From DATMXS01 sp050260275 (GTDB lineage: Bacteria; Acidobacteriota; Terriglobia; Bryobacterales; Bryobacteraceae), in the NCBI GenBank assembly GCA_050260275.1, contig JBLNBX010000088.1:1-25322 (forward strand): a stretch of DNA of 25,322 nucleotides. Reading direction: 5' to 3'. The notes under the pieces are model-generated. The model worked only from the letters and a program-made list of their open reading frames with translations. It was not told the DNA's origin and did not search any database. Positions within the stretch are counted from its first letter, which is position 1. Each line of letters begins with the position of its first letter. Positions 1-8,192 of the stretch are shown here, in pieces. Position numbers and translations under genes: made by a program.

Positions 1-89
1 ATGGCCGCGATGTCTTCTTCGGGCTCGATAACGTCACCGTTTCCGCTGACAATGTACGTGTTCGTGGCGTCGGCGACTACGAGGAGCGC
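1..89 (-). pseudogene. hslV: Inverted internal fragment of hslV (HslV/ClpQ protease subunit)
   Basis: Read on the minus strand from about 89 down to 1, this stretch gives ALLVVADATNTY followed by IVSGNGDVIEPEEDIAA. From memory of the family, this matches the HslV segment that runs LEALL.VAD...GNGDV..PE..I.AIGSGG, roughly residues 110-140 of about 175. HslV is the N-terminal-threonine peptidase of the HslUV (ClpYQ) cytoplasmic protease. Only this internal piece is present: the catalytic N-terminal Thr and the C-terminus are absent, and the reading runs off the left edge. It lies head-on against hslU, whereas the two genes normally run hslV-hslU in one direction. The HslV and HslU readings overlap over about 81-89, a short shared stretch that looks like a breakpoint. 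I read it as a broken or misjoined copy, not an expressed gene. The family match is strong for so short a piece. Confidence 0.72.
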
Positions 90-1013
90 CTGCTCTCCCT
101 GCTGATGCCGCCGCAGCCGGAAGAAACGGAGTCCGCCGAACGCACGCGCGAGAAGCTCCGGGAGCGTCTGCGCGCCGGCAAGCTAGACGACCGCATAGTG
201 GAACTGGACGTGCGCGAGCGCGGCCCCACGTTCGAGATCAGCACACCGGCGGGCATCGAGGAGATGGACATCAATCTCAAAGATGTGCTGCCGGGCATGT
301 TCGGCAACCGCACGCGCAAGCGCAAGATGCCTGTGGCCGAAGCGATGGAGTACCTGGTGCAGGAAGAGGAGCAGAAGCTCATCGACATGGACCAGGTGAC
401 CCGCGTCGCGCTGGAGCGCGTCGAGCGCAGCGGCATCATCTTCCTGGACGAGATGGACAAGATCGCGGGACGCGAGTCCGGCCACGGGCCCGACGTAAGC
501 CGCGAGGGTGTCCAGCGCGACATTCTGCCGATCGTCGAAGGGACCACCGTCAACACGCGCTACGGATTCGTGCGGACGGACTACATTTTGTTCATTGCGG
601 CCGGGGCGTTCCACGTCTCCAAGCCGTCCGACCTGATCCCCGAGCTTCAGGGAAGGTTCCCCATCCGCGTAGAACTGAAGTCTCTCACGGAGGAGGACTT
701 CATTCGCATCCTGCGCGAGCCGAAGAACGCGCTCATCAAACAGTACACCGCCCTGCTCGAAACCGAGGGCATTAAGCTGACCTTCACCGACGACGCGGTG
801 CGCGAAATCGCACGCCTCGCCGCCTTCGTGAATTCCAGCACGGAGAACATCGGCGCGCGGCGGCTGCACACGATCATGGAGAAGCTGCTCGAGGAAGTCT
901 CCTTCGAGGGCCCGGACCTGAAGAAGAAGAACATTCGCGTGGACGCCGAGTACGTCCGCAAAGCCCTGTCGGACATAGTCAAGGACCAGGACCTCGCGAG
1001 GTACATCCTGTAA
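81..1013 (+). CDS. hslU: HslU (ClpY) ATPase of the HslUV protease, 5'-truncated
   Basis: AAA+ unfoldase subunit that feeds proteins to HslV in the cytoplasm. About 310 of the usual 440-460 residues are present. Clear HslU homology begins at EERLLSLLMPP (from 81), which is the entry to the I-domain. It continues through the I-domain, Walker B (GIIFLDEMDKI), the HslU signature GPDVSREGVQRDILPIVEG, sensor 1 (LFIAAGAF), the KPSDLIPELQGRFPIRVEL block, the sensor-2 region (STENIGARRLHT) and the conserved C-terminal ending (DLARYIL) that inserts into HslV. Walker A and the GYVG pore loop are missing. The frame stays open to base 3, but the residues before about 81 are the antisense of an hslV fragment, so no genuine HslU start exists here. 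The first internal ATG is at 105. As seen, this copy cannot make a working ATPase. Confidence 0.93.
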   Translation, partial: EERLLSLLMPPQPEETESAERTREKLRERLRAGKLDDRIVELDVRERGPTFEISTPAGIEEMDINLKDVLPGMFGNRTRKRKMPVAEAMEYLVQEEEQKLIDMDQVTRVALERVERSGIIFLDEMDKIAGRESGHGPDVSREGVQRDILPIVEGTTVNTRYGFVRTDYILFIAAGAFHVSKPSDLIPELQGRFPIRVELKSLTEEDFIRILREPKNALIKQYTALLETEGIKLTFTDDAVREIARLAAFVNSSTENIGARRLHTIMEKLLEEVSFEGPDLKKKNIRVDAEYVRKALSDIVKDQDLARYIL

Positions 1014-1019
1014 TTCCGC

Positions 1020-1052
1020 GCTGCCGCTCGCGCGCATAGCGTGAGCGGCAGC
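1020..1052 (+). terminator. Strong hairpin after hslU
   Basis: Bases 1020-1033 pair with 1039-1052 as a 14-bp stem containing one G-T pair, around a 5-base loop (GCATA). It begins 7 bases after the hslU stop. No run of T follows, so it is not a textbook intrinsic terminator. It may act as a Rho-assisted terminator or a 3'-end stabiliser, and it separates hslU from the next gene. Confidence 0.5.
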
Positions 1053-1077
1053 CCCTGAACTATTCTCAGAGAATCGG

Positions 1078-2052
1078 ATGAAACTGACGGGAGCCAGACT
1101 GTGGCTGGCGGCGCTGATGTTCGCGCTGGCGATGGCCGGGTGCGGGTCTGTGGGGGATCCGAAACCTCCCTCGCTGGAGATCCCGCAACGGATAGACGAC
1201 CTGGGCGCGGTGCAGCGCGGCGACGCCATCATTGTCACTTTCACGGCGCCTTCTCAGGCGACCGACGGCGCTCCGCTGCGCCGCTTCGAAGAGGTTGATC
1301 TGCGCGCGGGCCCGCCGGACGCGTGGGAGGAGCGCGCGGCGCGCATCGATGCCAAGGTTGATGGCCCCGGGCTCGTAAAGGTCGAACTGCCTGCGCTGCA
1401 GTGGGCTGGGCGCGAAGTCCTGATCCGCGTCCGCCTGGCCGGCCGCAAGGGGCGTTTCAGCGATTGGTCCAATGCCATCCACCTGAAGCCCATGCCGCCG
1501 CTCGAAGCCCCCTCCGGCGTGCGAGCAGAGGCTACGGCCGCCGGCGTCCGCCTGAACTGGAAGGCGCCCGGTGGAACCTCTTTTCGCGTCTTCCGGCGTG
1601 TTTCCGGGCAGGGCGAACCGGAGCTGATCGGCACGGCGGAAAAGTCCGAGTTCATCGACACGGCAGCCAGATTCGGCACGCCGTACGAGTACTTCGTGCA
1701 GGCCTTCGCCAAAGCCGGAGACGCCGAAGCCTTTAGCGAGCAATCCACCGCCGTCGAGGTTACGCCGCGGGACATCTTCCCTCCCGCGCCACCGGCTGGA
1801 TTGATGGCCACCCCGGGCGCGGCGGCAATCCAGCTCACATGGTCGCCGAACAGCGAGAGCGACCTGGCGGGATACCGAGTGTACCGGTCCGCCGGCGGCG
1901 CATTCGAGCGCGTTGCAGATGCGCTCCCCACTCCGTTCTATGCCGACCGCGACGTCAAGGCCGGCGTTTCGTACCGTTATTCAGTCAGCGCGTTCGACCA
2001 GGGCGGGAACGAGAGCGCGCGTACCGATCCCGTCGAGGCAACAGCTCAATGA
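1078..2052 (+). CDS. Fibronectin type III domain lipoprotein
   Basis: Predicted exported lipoprotein of 324 residues. The N-terminus has a basic start (MKLTGAR), a hydrophobic core and a lipobox ending AMAGC with Cys22 as the lipidated residue. Two fibronectin-III-like domains follow at about 143-229 (VRLNWKAP ... YEYFVQAF) and 236-323 (IQLTWSPNSESDLAGYRVYR ... YRYSVSAFDQGGN). The region at about 32-138 looks like a more divergent third module. I see no catalytic residues; such proteins usually serve binding or envelope structure. The stop codon overlaps the next start as ATGA (2049-2052), so the two are probably translationally coupled. There is no strong Shine-Dalgarno sequence before 1078; a TATTCT hexamer lies at 1061-1066. 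The precise role is unknown. Confidence 0.83.
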   Translation: MKLTGARLWLAALMFALAMAGCGSVGDPKPPSLEIPQRIDDLGAVQRGDAIIVTFTAPSQATDGAPLRRFEEVDLRAGPPDAWEERAARIDAKVDGPGLVKVELPALQWAGREVLIRVRLAGRKGRFSDWSNAIHLKPMPPLEAPSGVRAEATAAGVRLNWKAPGGTSFRVFRRVSGQGEPELIGTAEKSEFIDTAARFGTPYEYFVQAFAKAGDAEAFSEQSTAVEVTPRDIFPPAPPAGLMATPGAAAIQLTWSPNSESDLAGYRVYRSAGGAFERVADALPTPFYADRDVKAGVSYRYSVSAFDQGGNESARTDPVEATAQ

Positions 2053-2816
2053 CAAGATATATCCGTTTCAGCCTGAACCGCGATATCGACCCGACTACCC
2101 CGGACGGCTCCGCGGGCGTACTTTACGGGACGCTCGAGGGCGAGACCGTCCGCGAGCGGGAGGGGGTATCCTATCCACTCAGCCAGGTGCGGCTGCTGCC
2201 GCCGTGTTCGCCCTCGAAGATCGTCTGCGTGGGCAAGAACTACCTGGACCACGCCGCCGAGTTCGGTGACAAACCGCCGGAGGAGCCTCTTATCTTCCTT
2301 AAGCCGCCGTCGGCGCTCATCGCGCACCGCGACTGCATCGTGTATCCGCCGATCTCGAACCGCGTGGACTATGAGGGCGAGTTGGGCGTGGTGATAGGCC
2401 GCCGCGCGCGCAACCTGAAACGGGAAGAGGTCTGGAAACACGTGCGCGGCTTCACTTGCGTCAACGATATTACGGCGCGCGACCTTCAGGCCAAGGATGG
2501 ACAGTGGACCCGCGCGAAGGGCTTCGACACGTTCTGCGCAGTCGGGCCATGGATCGTCCCCTGCGGCGAGGCGCCGCTCCACGACCTGCGCATCCGGACC
2601 TTCGTCAACGACGAGAAGAAACAGGATGCGTCCGTGCGCGACATGGTGTTCGATATCCCGCGGATCATTCAGTTCATCACCGAATTCATGACTCTGCTTC
2701 CAGGTGATCTGATCGCGACAGGAACGCCTGCCGGCGTGGGGCCGCTCAGCCCCGGTTCGGTGGTGCGCGTAGACATCGAGGGCATCGGTGTGCTTGAGAA
2801 CACGGTAATCAGGTGA
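2049..2816 (+). CDS. Fumarylacetoacetate hydrolase (FAH) family protein
   Basis: 255-residue enzyme of the FAH superfamily, which cleaves or isomerises beta-diketo and 2-oxo acids such as acylpyruvates or hydroxyhepta-dienedioate using a divalent metal. Visible motifs are VGKNYLDHAAEFG (61-73), the metal-binding DYEGELGVVIG (107-117, Glu109 and Glu111), the ligand Asp140 in NDITARDLQ, KGFDTFCAVGPW, and the C-terminal PGDLIATGTPAGVG. The length of about 250 is typical of the bacterial single-domain members. The ATG at 2049 is chosen because it overlaps the upstream stop in an ATGA. An in-frame start further upstream at 1839 would overlap the lipoprotein gene heavily and adds no family residues. 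The substrate cannot be told from sequence; the lipoprotein and DedA neighbours do not define a pathway. Confidence 0.9.
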   Translation: MTRYIRFSLNRDIDPTTPDGSAGVLYGTLEGETVREREGVSYPLSQVRLLPPCSPSKIVCVGKNYLDHAAEFGDKPPEEPLIFLKPPSALIAHRDCIVYPPISNRVDYEGELGVVIGRRARNLKREEVWKHVRGFTCVNDITARDLQAKDGQWTRAKGFDTFCAVGPWIVPCGEAPLHDLRIRTFVNDEKKQDASVRDMVFDIPRIIQFITEFMTLLPGDLIATGTPAGVGPLSPGSVVRVDIEGIGVLENTVIR

Positions 2817-3403
2817 GGAGCATCGTCGGTACGCTGGTGGCGTGGGGGCCGCTCGGCGTATTTGTGCTCGCGATACTGGACTCGGCCGGCATTCCCCTGC
2901 CGTTGGGGGTCGATCTTCTCGTCGCGGCCCTGGGAACCGCGGGCATAAGGGTGGCGATGCTGGGCGCAACGCTGGCGCTCATCGGCTCGATCATCGGCAA
3001 CCTGATACTGTTCTCTATCGCACGCAGAGGCGGCACGGCATACTTGCGCAAGCACACGCTCTCGGGGTGGCCGGCCCGCTTCCACCGCTGGTTCCTGCGA
3101 TACGGGCTGCTCACGGTATTCATTCCCGCGGCGCTTCCGCTGCCGCTGCCGCTGAAGGTATTTGTGATCTCTGCGGGGGCTCTCGGCGTGACCAGGCGGG
3201 CGTTTCTGCTCGTGATCGTGGCCGCACGCGCGGCGCGCTACTACGGGCTGGCTTACTTGGGAGTGATGGTGGGCGAGAACTCAGCCGCCTGGCTTGCCCA
3301 GCACGCGTGGCACTTTGCGGCAGGAGCGGTTGCGCTGTTCGTTATCCTCTATGCGGTAATCAAGTGGCAAGATCGCGGCCATCCGAAGGAATTGGTCCTC
3401 TGA
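2813..3403 (+). CDS. DedA/VTT-domain-like membrane protein
   Basis: 196-residue inner-membrane protein. Hydrophobic segments occur at about 6-25, 30-65, 95-120, 126-150 and 160-182, with a basic cytoplasmic stretch between (ARRGGTAYLRKHTLSGWPARFHRW). The arrangement and the G-rich LILFSIARRGG, the FIPAALPLPLPLKVFVISAGALGV region and the R-A-A-R-Y segment fit the SNARE-associated/VTT (DedA, YqaA) superfamily, whose characterised members flip phospholipid or undecaprenyl phosphate or affect membrane homeostasis. The start is GTG at 2813, overlapping the TGA of the FAH gene (2814-2816), so this is the third member of a coupled operon. The assignment to the superfamily is fairly secure; the transported lipid or solute is unknown. 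Confidence 0.78.
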   Translation: MRSIVGTLVAWGPLGVFVLAILDSAGIPLPLGVDLLVAALGTAGIRVAMLGATLALIGSIIGNLILFSIARRGGTAYLRKHTLSGWPARFHRWFLRYGLLTVFIPAALPLPLPLKVFVISAGALGVTRRAFLLVIVAARAARYYGLAYLGVMVGENSAAWLAQHAWHFAAGAVALFVILYAVIKWQDRGHPKELVL

Positions 3404-3432
3404 ACCGCTGAGCGCGCGGCGCAATCGTTGGC

Positions 3433-4218
3433 TTACGTGCTGGCGAACACAAGGTAGCGCGTCACCGTGCGGAAGCCCATGCGCTCGTACAGGCGGTAGC
3501 CTGCCGCGCTCGATTGCAGAATGGTGGGATAGGCGCCAAAGCGCGCTTCGGTGTCGGCCAGCGCGTGCCGCATCACCGCCTCCGCGTACCCGCGGCGCTG
3601 GCGCTCGGGAACGGTGCCTACGGCATACACCCCGGCAACCCCCGCATGCACCACGGTGGCGGCGCATGTAACTATCTCGCCGCCGCTGTACCCGACATAT
3701 CCGGACAGCGGACCGCGCCAGGTGCTCTCCGATACGTAGATGCTGCGCGCGGCGCTATGCGGCACGCCGAAGGCCCGGCACATCAGCAGCGTAAACCCCT
3801 CGCGCGTCTGAGCATCCTCGACGCGCCGGATGTCGAGTTGCGGAAGCGGCGATGTGGGGCCGCTGAGCCTTTCGGCCTGCATCGCGGGGAGCTGCGCGAC
3901 GAAGCTCAGACCGGCCGCTTCGCACATACGGTGCGCCGCGTCGAGCGCGGCAGGCATGAGCCATCCGGCGCACAGCCATACAGACCACGGCAGCCGGCGA
4001 TCCCTGTAGAACGCGGCGGCGTCTTTGAGCCTGGCGAACAGTTCGGCAGGAGTGGAAACCGGCGCGGTCAGCGACGCAGAGTTGAACATCGCGTAGTCCA
4101 CGCGAGATGACACCAGCGATAGTCCGTACTCTTCGCGCGTTTCTCCGCCACGCCGCGCTAAAGCGAACACAGCCAGAGTGGCGCGAAGATTGGCGTCCAT
4201 CTGTTCGAACCCGCGCAC
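3433..4218 (-). CDS. GNAT-family N-acetyltransferase
   Basis: 261-residue protein whose C-terminal half (about 128-258) is a GNAT fold. It shows the acetyl-CoA pyrophosphate loop in GTVPERQRRGYAEAVMRHAL, with the Q/R-x-x-G-x-A signature at about 207-212, and the later strand-helix GYRLYERMGFR. The N-terminal half (1-125) resembles the extra domain found in some two-domain GNAT proteins and has no motif I recognise. The acceptor is unknown. It follows priA by 7 bases on the same strand and is the last gene of the run. Two starts are possible, GTG at 4218 or ATG at 4200; neither has a clear Shine-Dalgarno sequence, and the longer is given. Confidence 0.83.
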   Translation of the reverse strand: MRGFEQMDANLRATLAVFALARRGGETREEYGLSLVSSRVDYAMFNSASLTAPVSTPAELFARLKDAAAFYRDRRLPWSVWLCAGWLMPAALDAAHRMCEAAGLSFVAQLPAMQAERLSGPTSPLPQLDIRRVEDAQTREGFTLLMCRAFGVPHSAARSIYVSESTWRGPLSGYVGYSGGEIVTCAATVVHAGVAGVYAVGTVPERQRRGYAEAVMRHALADTEARFGAYPTILQSSAAGYRLYERMGFRTVTRYLVFAST

Positions 4219-4225
4219 GCAGCCA

Positions 4226-6634
4226 TCACATCAGAGTGACCGGATCGACGTCAATCACGAGCGCCGTGGCCGGCCATTTCCGCTCCAGAGCGTGCGCGCG
4301 AAGCGAATTGAGAGCGGCGCGAAGCGTCTTCCGCGACGCCGCTTTAAGCAGGAGCTGATAGCGGTATTCCGCTTTCAGGCGCGGAACCGGCGCCTCCGCC
4401 GGCCCGAGCACGCGCAGGCCCTCCGGCGCGGGCTCCAGCAGCCCGCCCAGTTCACAAGCCTTGCGCTCGGCGTCTTCGCGTTCCCGCGCGCGCACCAGCA
4501 CGTTCGCGAGCGCGGCGAAGGGTGGGTAGCGCATCGCGCGCCGGAACTGCAGCTCTTTCGCGTAAAAACCGTCGTAGTCGTGAGAGGCCGCCATGCGCAC
4601 GGCATAGTGATCGGGATTGATAGTCTGAATCAGCACCTTGCCGGGCAGTTCGCCCCGCCCCGCCCTGCCCGCCACCTGCATTAGCAACTGGAACGTGCGC
4701 TCGGCGGCGCGAAAGTCCGGCATGCCGAGCCCGATATCGGCCGAAACCACGCCCACCAGCGTGACGTTCGGGATATCGTGCCCCTTGGCGATCATCTGCG
4801 TGCCCACCAGAATGTCGTACTCGCCATTCCTGAAAGCCGAGAGTATCGACTCGTACCGCCGCTTGCCGGTCACCGTATCGCGGTCCATGCGTGCGATGCG
4901 AGCCGTGGGCAGCATGCGGTGCATCTCTTCCTCGACCCTCTCCGAACCCGCGCCCATGAAATACAAGTGCTCGTCGTGACAATTGGGGCAGTGCGTGGGC
5001 ACGCGCATGGCGTAGTTGCAGTAGTGGCACAGCAGGCGGTTGTCGCGCCGGTGATACGTGAGCGTCACCGCGCAATTGGCGCACTGGATGCGCTCCCCGC
5101 AGGCTCGGCACACGACAAAGCTCGAAAAACCCCGCCGATTGAGCAGCATCATCGTCTGCTCGCCGGCTTCGACGCGCGCCCTGACCTCCTCCGCAAGCCG
5201 CCGCGAGAACACCTGCTGCTTCCGCGTCTCCAGAAACTCCTCGCGCATGTCGATCAGCTCGACTTTCGGCATCGGCCGCCGCTCGATCCGCTCGGGGAGC
5301 GTTAGCAGCGTGTACTTGCCGCGCTCTGCGTTATACCGGCTCTCGAGACTCGGCGTCGCGGATCCGAGCACGACGCACGCGCCCGCTGCCTGCGCGCGGA
5401 CAACCGCCACGTCGCGGCCGTTGTACCGCGGCGTCTCCTCCTGCTTGTAGCTCTGGTCGTGTTCCTCGTCGACGACGATGAGCCCCAGGTCCCGCACCGG
5501 AGCAAACACGCCCGAACGCGTGCCCACCACTACGCTCGCCGCGCCCGAACGTATGCGCCGCCACTGCTCGGCGCGTTCGGCGTCGCCGAAGGCAGAGTGC
5601 AGTATGGCCACGCGATCGCCGAAGCGTTGATAGAACTGCCCTGCCACCGCGGGGGTCAGCGCGATCTCCGGGACCAGCAGCAGCGCGCCGCGCCCGCTGG
5701 CGAGCGTTGCCTCGATCGCACACAGGTACACCTCGGTCTTGCCCGAGCCGGTCACGCCGTGCAGCAGGAATGCGTGGAAGCTGCGCGACTCGATGCCCGC
5801 TCTGATGGCCCCGAAGGCGGACTGCTGGCAGGCATTCAGGACGTGGCGTTCGCGCGGAGGGAAGGCGCCCGGCAGCGCGCTATCCGGCGTGAGCGTCACC
5901 GCGCCTGCCCGCGCCAGCGCGCGCGCCGCTTCGCTTGCGTGCGGCACAGCGGCTTCCACGTCTTTGAGATTGTGCGATCCGGGGTGCAGTTCGAGGTACG
6001 CGAGCAGTTCGCGCTGGGCTTTCGGAAGCTTCCCCTCAGGACGCCGGACGAGTTCGAGCCGCAGCCTCGCCGACGGCGCGCGCAGCGGATCGCGGTCCGC
6101 CTCGACATCCTCGGCGGCGATGAACCCGCGTTTCTCGAGGGAGCGAATCGCCTGTTTCGCCCCCGGCAGCTTCTTCAGCAGGTAAGGCACCGAGAGGCTC
6201 CGGAACTCGAGCATCCGCAGCAGCTCCACCTGCGGGTCGCCGCCCGAATCCGTGAGCGCGAGCTGCCGCAACGCGTCGCGCCCTTTGTCGGTGAGCGAGT
6301 AGTTCTTTCCGCGCCGGATCTCGGCCGAGAGCGGCAGCATGCAGCGCAGCACCTCGCCGAGCGGAGCGCAGTAATACTCCGCCATCCAGCGGCCGAGCGC
6401 GAGCAGCTCCGAGGTCAGCGCGGGTTCTTCGTCGAGCAGGCGCAGCGCCTCGCGCGTTGCGGCTCTGGGCGCTTCGTCGTGAACCGCGACCACAACGCCG
6501 ATGAGTTTGCGCGCGCCGAAAGGCACGGTGAGGCGGCTGCCCGGCCGCACGCGGTGGCGCAGCGACTCGGGCAGCTCGTAGGTGAACGGCTGGTCGAGCG
6601 GCACCGGCAGGCTGACGTCAGCAAAGCGCGGCAT
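4226..6634 (-). CDS. priA: Primosomal protein N' (replication restart helicase PriA)
   Basis: 802-residue superfamily-2 DNA helicase that recognises stalled forks and reloads the replicative helicase. In order: the 3'-DNA-binding domain (1-105, starting MPRFADVSLPVPLDQPFTYE), a winged-helix region, Walker A GVTGSGKT (293-300), the DEEH box (389-392, followed by DQSYKQ), GSATPS (424-429), eight zinc-binding cysteines (509, 512, 518, 521, 536, 539, 549, 552), and helicase motifs V/VI (GTQMIAKGHDIPNVTLVGVV ... QVAGRAGR). All key residues are intact. The ATG at 6634 is chosen: AGGA sits just upstream and family members start MPRFA. A TTG four codons earlier (6646) is less likely. It lies 27 bases after xylulokinase on the same strand. 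Confidence 0.97.
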   Translation of the reverse strand: MPRFADVSLPVPLDQPFTYELPESLRHRVRPGSRLTVPFGARKLIGVVVAVHDEAPRAATREALRLLDEEPALTSELLALGRWMAEYYCAPLGEVLRCMLPLSAEIRRGKNYSLTDKGRDALRQLALTDSGGDPQVELLRMLEFRSLSVPYLLKKLPGAKQAIRSLEKRGFIAAEDVEADRDPLRAPSARLRLELVRRPEGKLPKAQRELLAYLELHPGSHNLKDVEAAVPHASEAARALARAGAVTLTPDSALPGAFPPRERHVLNACQQSAFGAIRAGIESRSFHAFLLHGVTGSGKTEVYLCAIEATLASGRGALLLVPEIALTPAVAGQFYQRFGDRVAILHSAFGDAERAEQWRRIRSGAASVVVGTRSGVFAPVRDLGLIVVDEEHDQSYKQEETPRYNGRDVAVVRAQAAGACVVLGSATPSLESRYNAERGKYTLLTLPERIERRPMPKVELIDMREEFLETRKQQVFSRRLAEEVRARVEAGEQTMMLLNRRGFSSFVVCRACGERIQCANCAVTLTYHRRDNRLLCHYCNYAMRVPTHCPNCHDEHLYFMGAGSERVEEEMHRMLPTARIARMDRDTVTGKRRYESILSAFRNGEYDILVGTQMIAKGHDIPNVTLVGVVSADIGLGMPDFRAAERTFQLLMQVAGRAGRGELPGKVLIQTINPDHYAVRMAASHDYDGFYAKELQFRRAMRYPPFAALANVLVRAREREDAERKACELGGLLEPAPEGLRVLGPAEAPVPRLKAEYRYQLLLKAASRKTLRAALNSLRAHALERKWPATALVIDVDPVTLM

Positions 6635-6661
6635 CAGTCCTGCCAAGCCAGCCCGAACCCA

Positions 6662-8146
6662 TTACATCCTCGGGAAGAGCGGCTTCACGGCCGGGTAAGC
6701 GGCCTTGAAGACTTCGTAGAAGCGGGCGTATGCGGCGGCCTCCTCTGGCCTCGGGCTCACCGAATCCACCTCGCGGATCGCGACGCGGCAGACCTCGGGC
6801 ACTGACGAGTACTCGCCCGTTCCCGCAACCGCGAGCAGCGCCGCACCATAGGCCGAGCCTTCCTGGGTTTCGAGCACCACCACCCGCTTGTTGAAGATAT
6901 CGGCCAGCATCTGGCGCCAGAAGGCGCTCTTCGCGCCGCCGCCGGAGGCGCGGACGCACGAAACCTGTACGCCCAACTCCTCGATGATCGCCAGGCAGTC
7001 CATCTGGCTGAAGCTGACGCCTTCCAGCAGTGCGCGGATGAGGTCGGCGCGCGTGTGCTTCGCCGTGAGTCCGATCCAGCCGCCGCGGGCCATCGCGTCG
7101 AGGTGCGGCGTCCGCTCGCCCATCAGGTACGGCAGCCAAATCAAGCCGTGCGAGCCGGCCGGCGCGCACGCGGCCTCGGCCGTGAGCGCGTCGTACTCCG
7201 TACCCGGAGCAAGCTGGTTGCGGAACCACTGCAGACTCAGACCCGCGCCCTGCGTCACGCCCATCACATGCCACTTGCCGCGAACGGCGTGGCAGAACGT
7301 GTGGACGCGGCCGGCGGGGTCGTACTCCACCTTCTCCATGTGCGCGAAGACCACGCCGGAGGTGCCCAGCGTATCCGATACGATACCGGGCTCAACGATG
7401 CCGTTGCCGACTGCGCTCGAGGCCTGGTCGCCTCCGCCGCCCACAACCGGCGTGCCCTCCTTGAGGCCGGTGGCCTGAGCCGCGGCTGCGCTGATGCGGC
7501 CCGTCACGTCGCTCGATTCGTAGACGGCGGGGAGCAGGCTGCGATCCAGCCCAAGACCGTCCATCATTTCGAAAGACCAGCGACGGTTCACGACGTCGAA
7601 CATCGAGGTGCCCGATGCGTCGGAAACCTCTGTCGCGTACTCGCCCGTAAGGCAGAACCGGACGTAGTCCTTCGGAAGAAGCACCTTGCGCGCGCGCTCG
7701 AAGTTCTGCGGCTCGTTATCCCGAACCCAGAGCAGCTTGGGAAGCGTGAAGCCGGTGAGCACGGGGTTCGCGGTGTACTCAAGCACCTTCTCTTTGCCGA
7801 GTTTCTCGTTAACCCAGTCCACCTGCGCCTGGCTGCGCTGGTCGCACCAAATGAGCGATGGCCGTATCACCTGGCCCGCGCCATCCAGCAGTACGAGCCC
7901 GTGCATCTGGCCCGAAAGACCGACGCCCTTAACGTCCGCGCCAGTCACCCCCGCCTGCGCGAGCACGCCGCGGATGGCCTGCTGCGCCGCCTCCCACCAG
8001 TTCTCCGGCCGCTGCTCCGCCCAAAGCGGCCGCTCCATGCGCATATCTTCGTGCAGCGCGGTGAATCCGGCGCGCACCTTGCCCTGGGCGTCCACAAGCA
8101 GAGCCCGAGAGCCACCTGTTCCGATGTCGATTCCGAGCCAATACAT
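6662..8146 (-). CDS. xylB: Xylulokinase (FGGY family)
   Basis: 494-residue carbohydrate kinase that phosphorylates D-xylulose with ATP, feeding the pentose phosphate pathway. The N-terminal phosphate-binding loop is GIDIGTGGSRALLVD (5-19). The sugar-site motif SGQMHG (78-83) is the xylulokinase hallmark. The catalytic base is Asp240 in GGGGDQASSAVGNG, and the second ATP-domain motifs are SDTLGTSGVVF and RASGGGAKSAFWRQMLADI. The length matches the family (480-510). No xylose isomerase or transporter is next to it, so the natural sugar is inferred only from motif and length; related pentulokinases are the main alternative. It is the second gene of the minus-strand run, 46 bases after the glycosyltransferase and upstream of priA. 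No clear Shine-Dalgarno sequence precedes the ATG at 8146. Confidence 0.92.
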   Translation of the reverse strand: MYWLGIDIGTGGSRALLVDAQGKVRAGFTALHEDMRMERPLWAEQRPENWWEAAQQAIRGVLAQAGVTGADVKGVGLSGQMHGLVLLDGAGQVIRPSLIWCDQRSQAQVDWVNEKLGKEKVLEYTANPVLTGFTLPKLLWVRDNEPQNFERARKVLLPKDYVRFCLTGEYATEVSDASGTSMFDVVNRRWSFEMMDGLGLDRSLLPAVYESSDVTGRISAAAAQATGLKEGTPVVGGGGDQASSAVGNGIVEPGIVSDTLGTSGVVFAHMEKVEYDPAGRVHTFCHAVRGKWHVMGVTQGAGLSLQWFRNQLAPGTEYDALTAEAACAPAGSHGLIWLPYLMGERTPHLDAMARGGWIGLTAKHTRADLIRALLEGVSFSQMDCLAIIEELGVQVSCVRASGGGAKSAFWRQMLADIFNKRVVVLETQEGSAYGAALLAVAGTGEYSSVPEVCRVAIREVDSVSPRPEEAAAYARFYEVFKAAYPAVKPLFPRM

Positions 8147-8192
8147 ACCTAAATGACTTTACCGCACGCGGGACGGCAAACGCCGGGGGCCG

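Noticed and set aside
1..102. Short frame from the ATG at base 1
   Set aside because: 34 codons, no similarity; the same bases read as HslV on the other strand.
183..1244. Long open frame antisense to hslU (353 codons, minus strand)
   Set aside because: It lies opposite a conserved gene, has Arg/His/Ala-biased composition and no family motif; typical antisense openness in GC-rich DNA.
1839..2048. 70-codon N-terminal extension of the FAH gene
   Set aside because: It overlaps the lipoprotein's fibronectin domain in another frame, is Arg-rich, and the ATGA-coupled start at 2049 fits the family.
5459..6805. 448-codon open frame antisense to priA
   Set aside because: The opposite strand is a fully conserved PriA; this frame has antisense-type composition and no motif.
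7055..8152. 365-codon open frame antisense to xylulokinase
   Set aside because: Mirror of a complete FGGY kinase; no signal, fold or motif.
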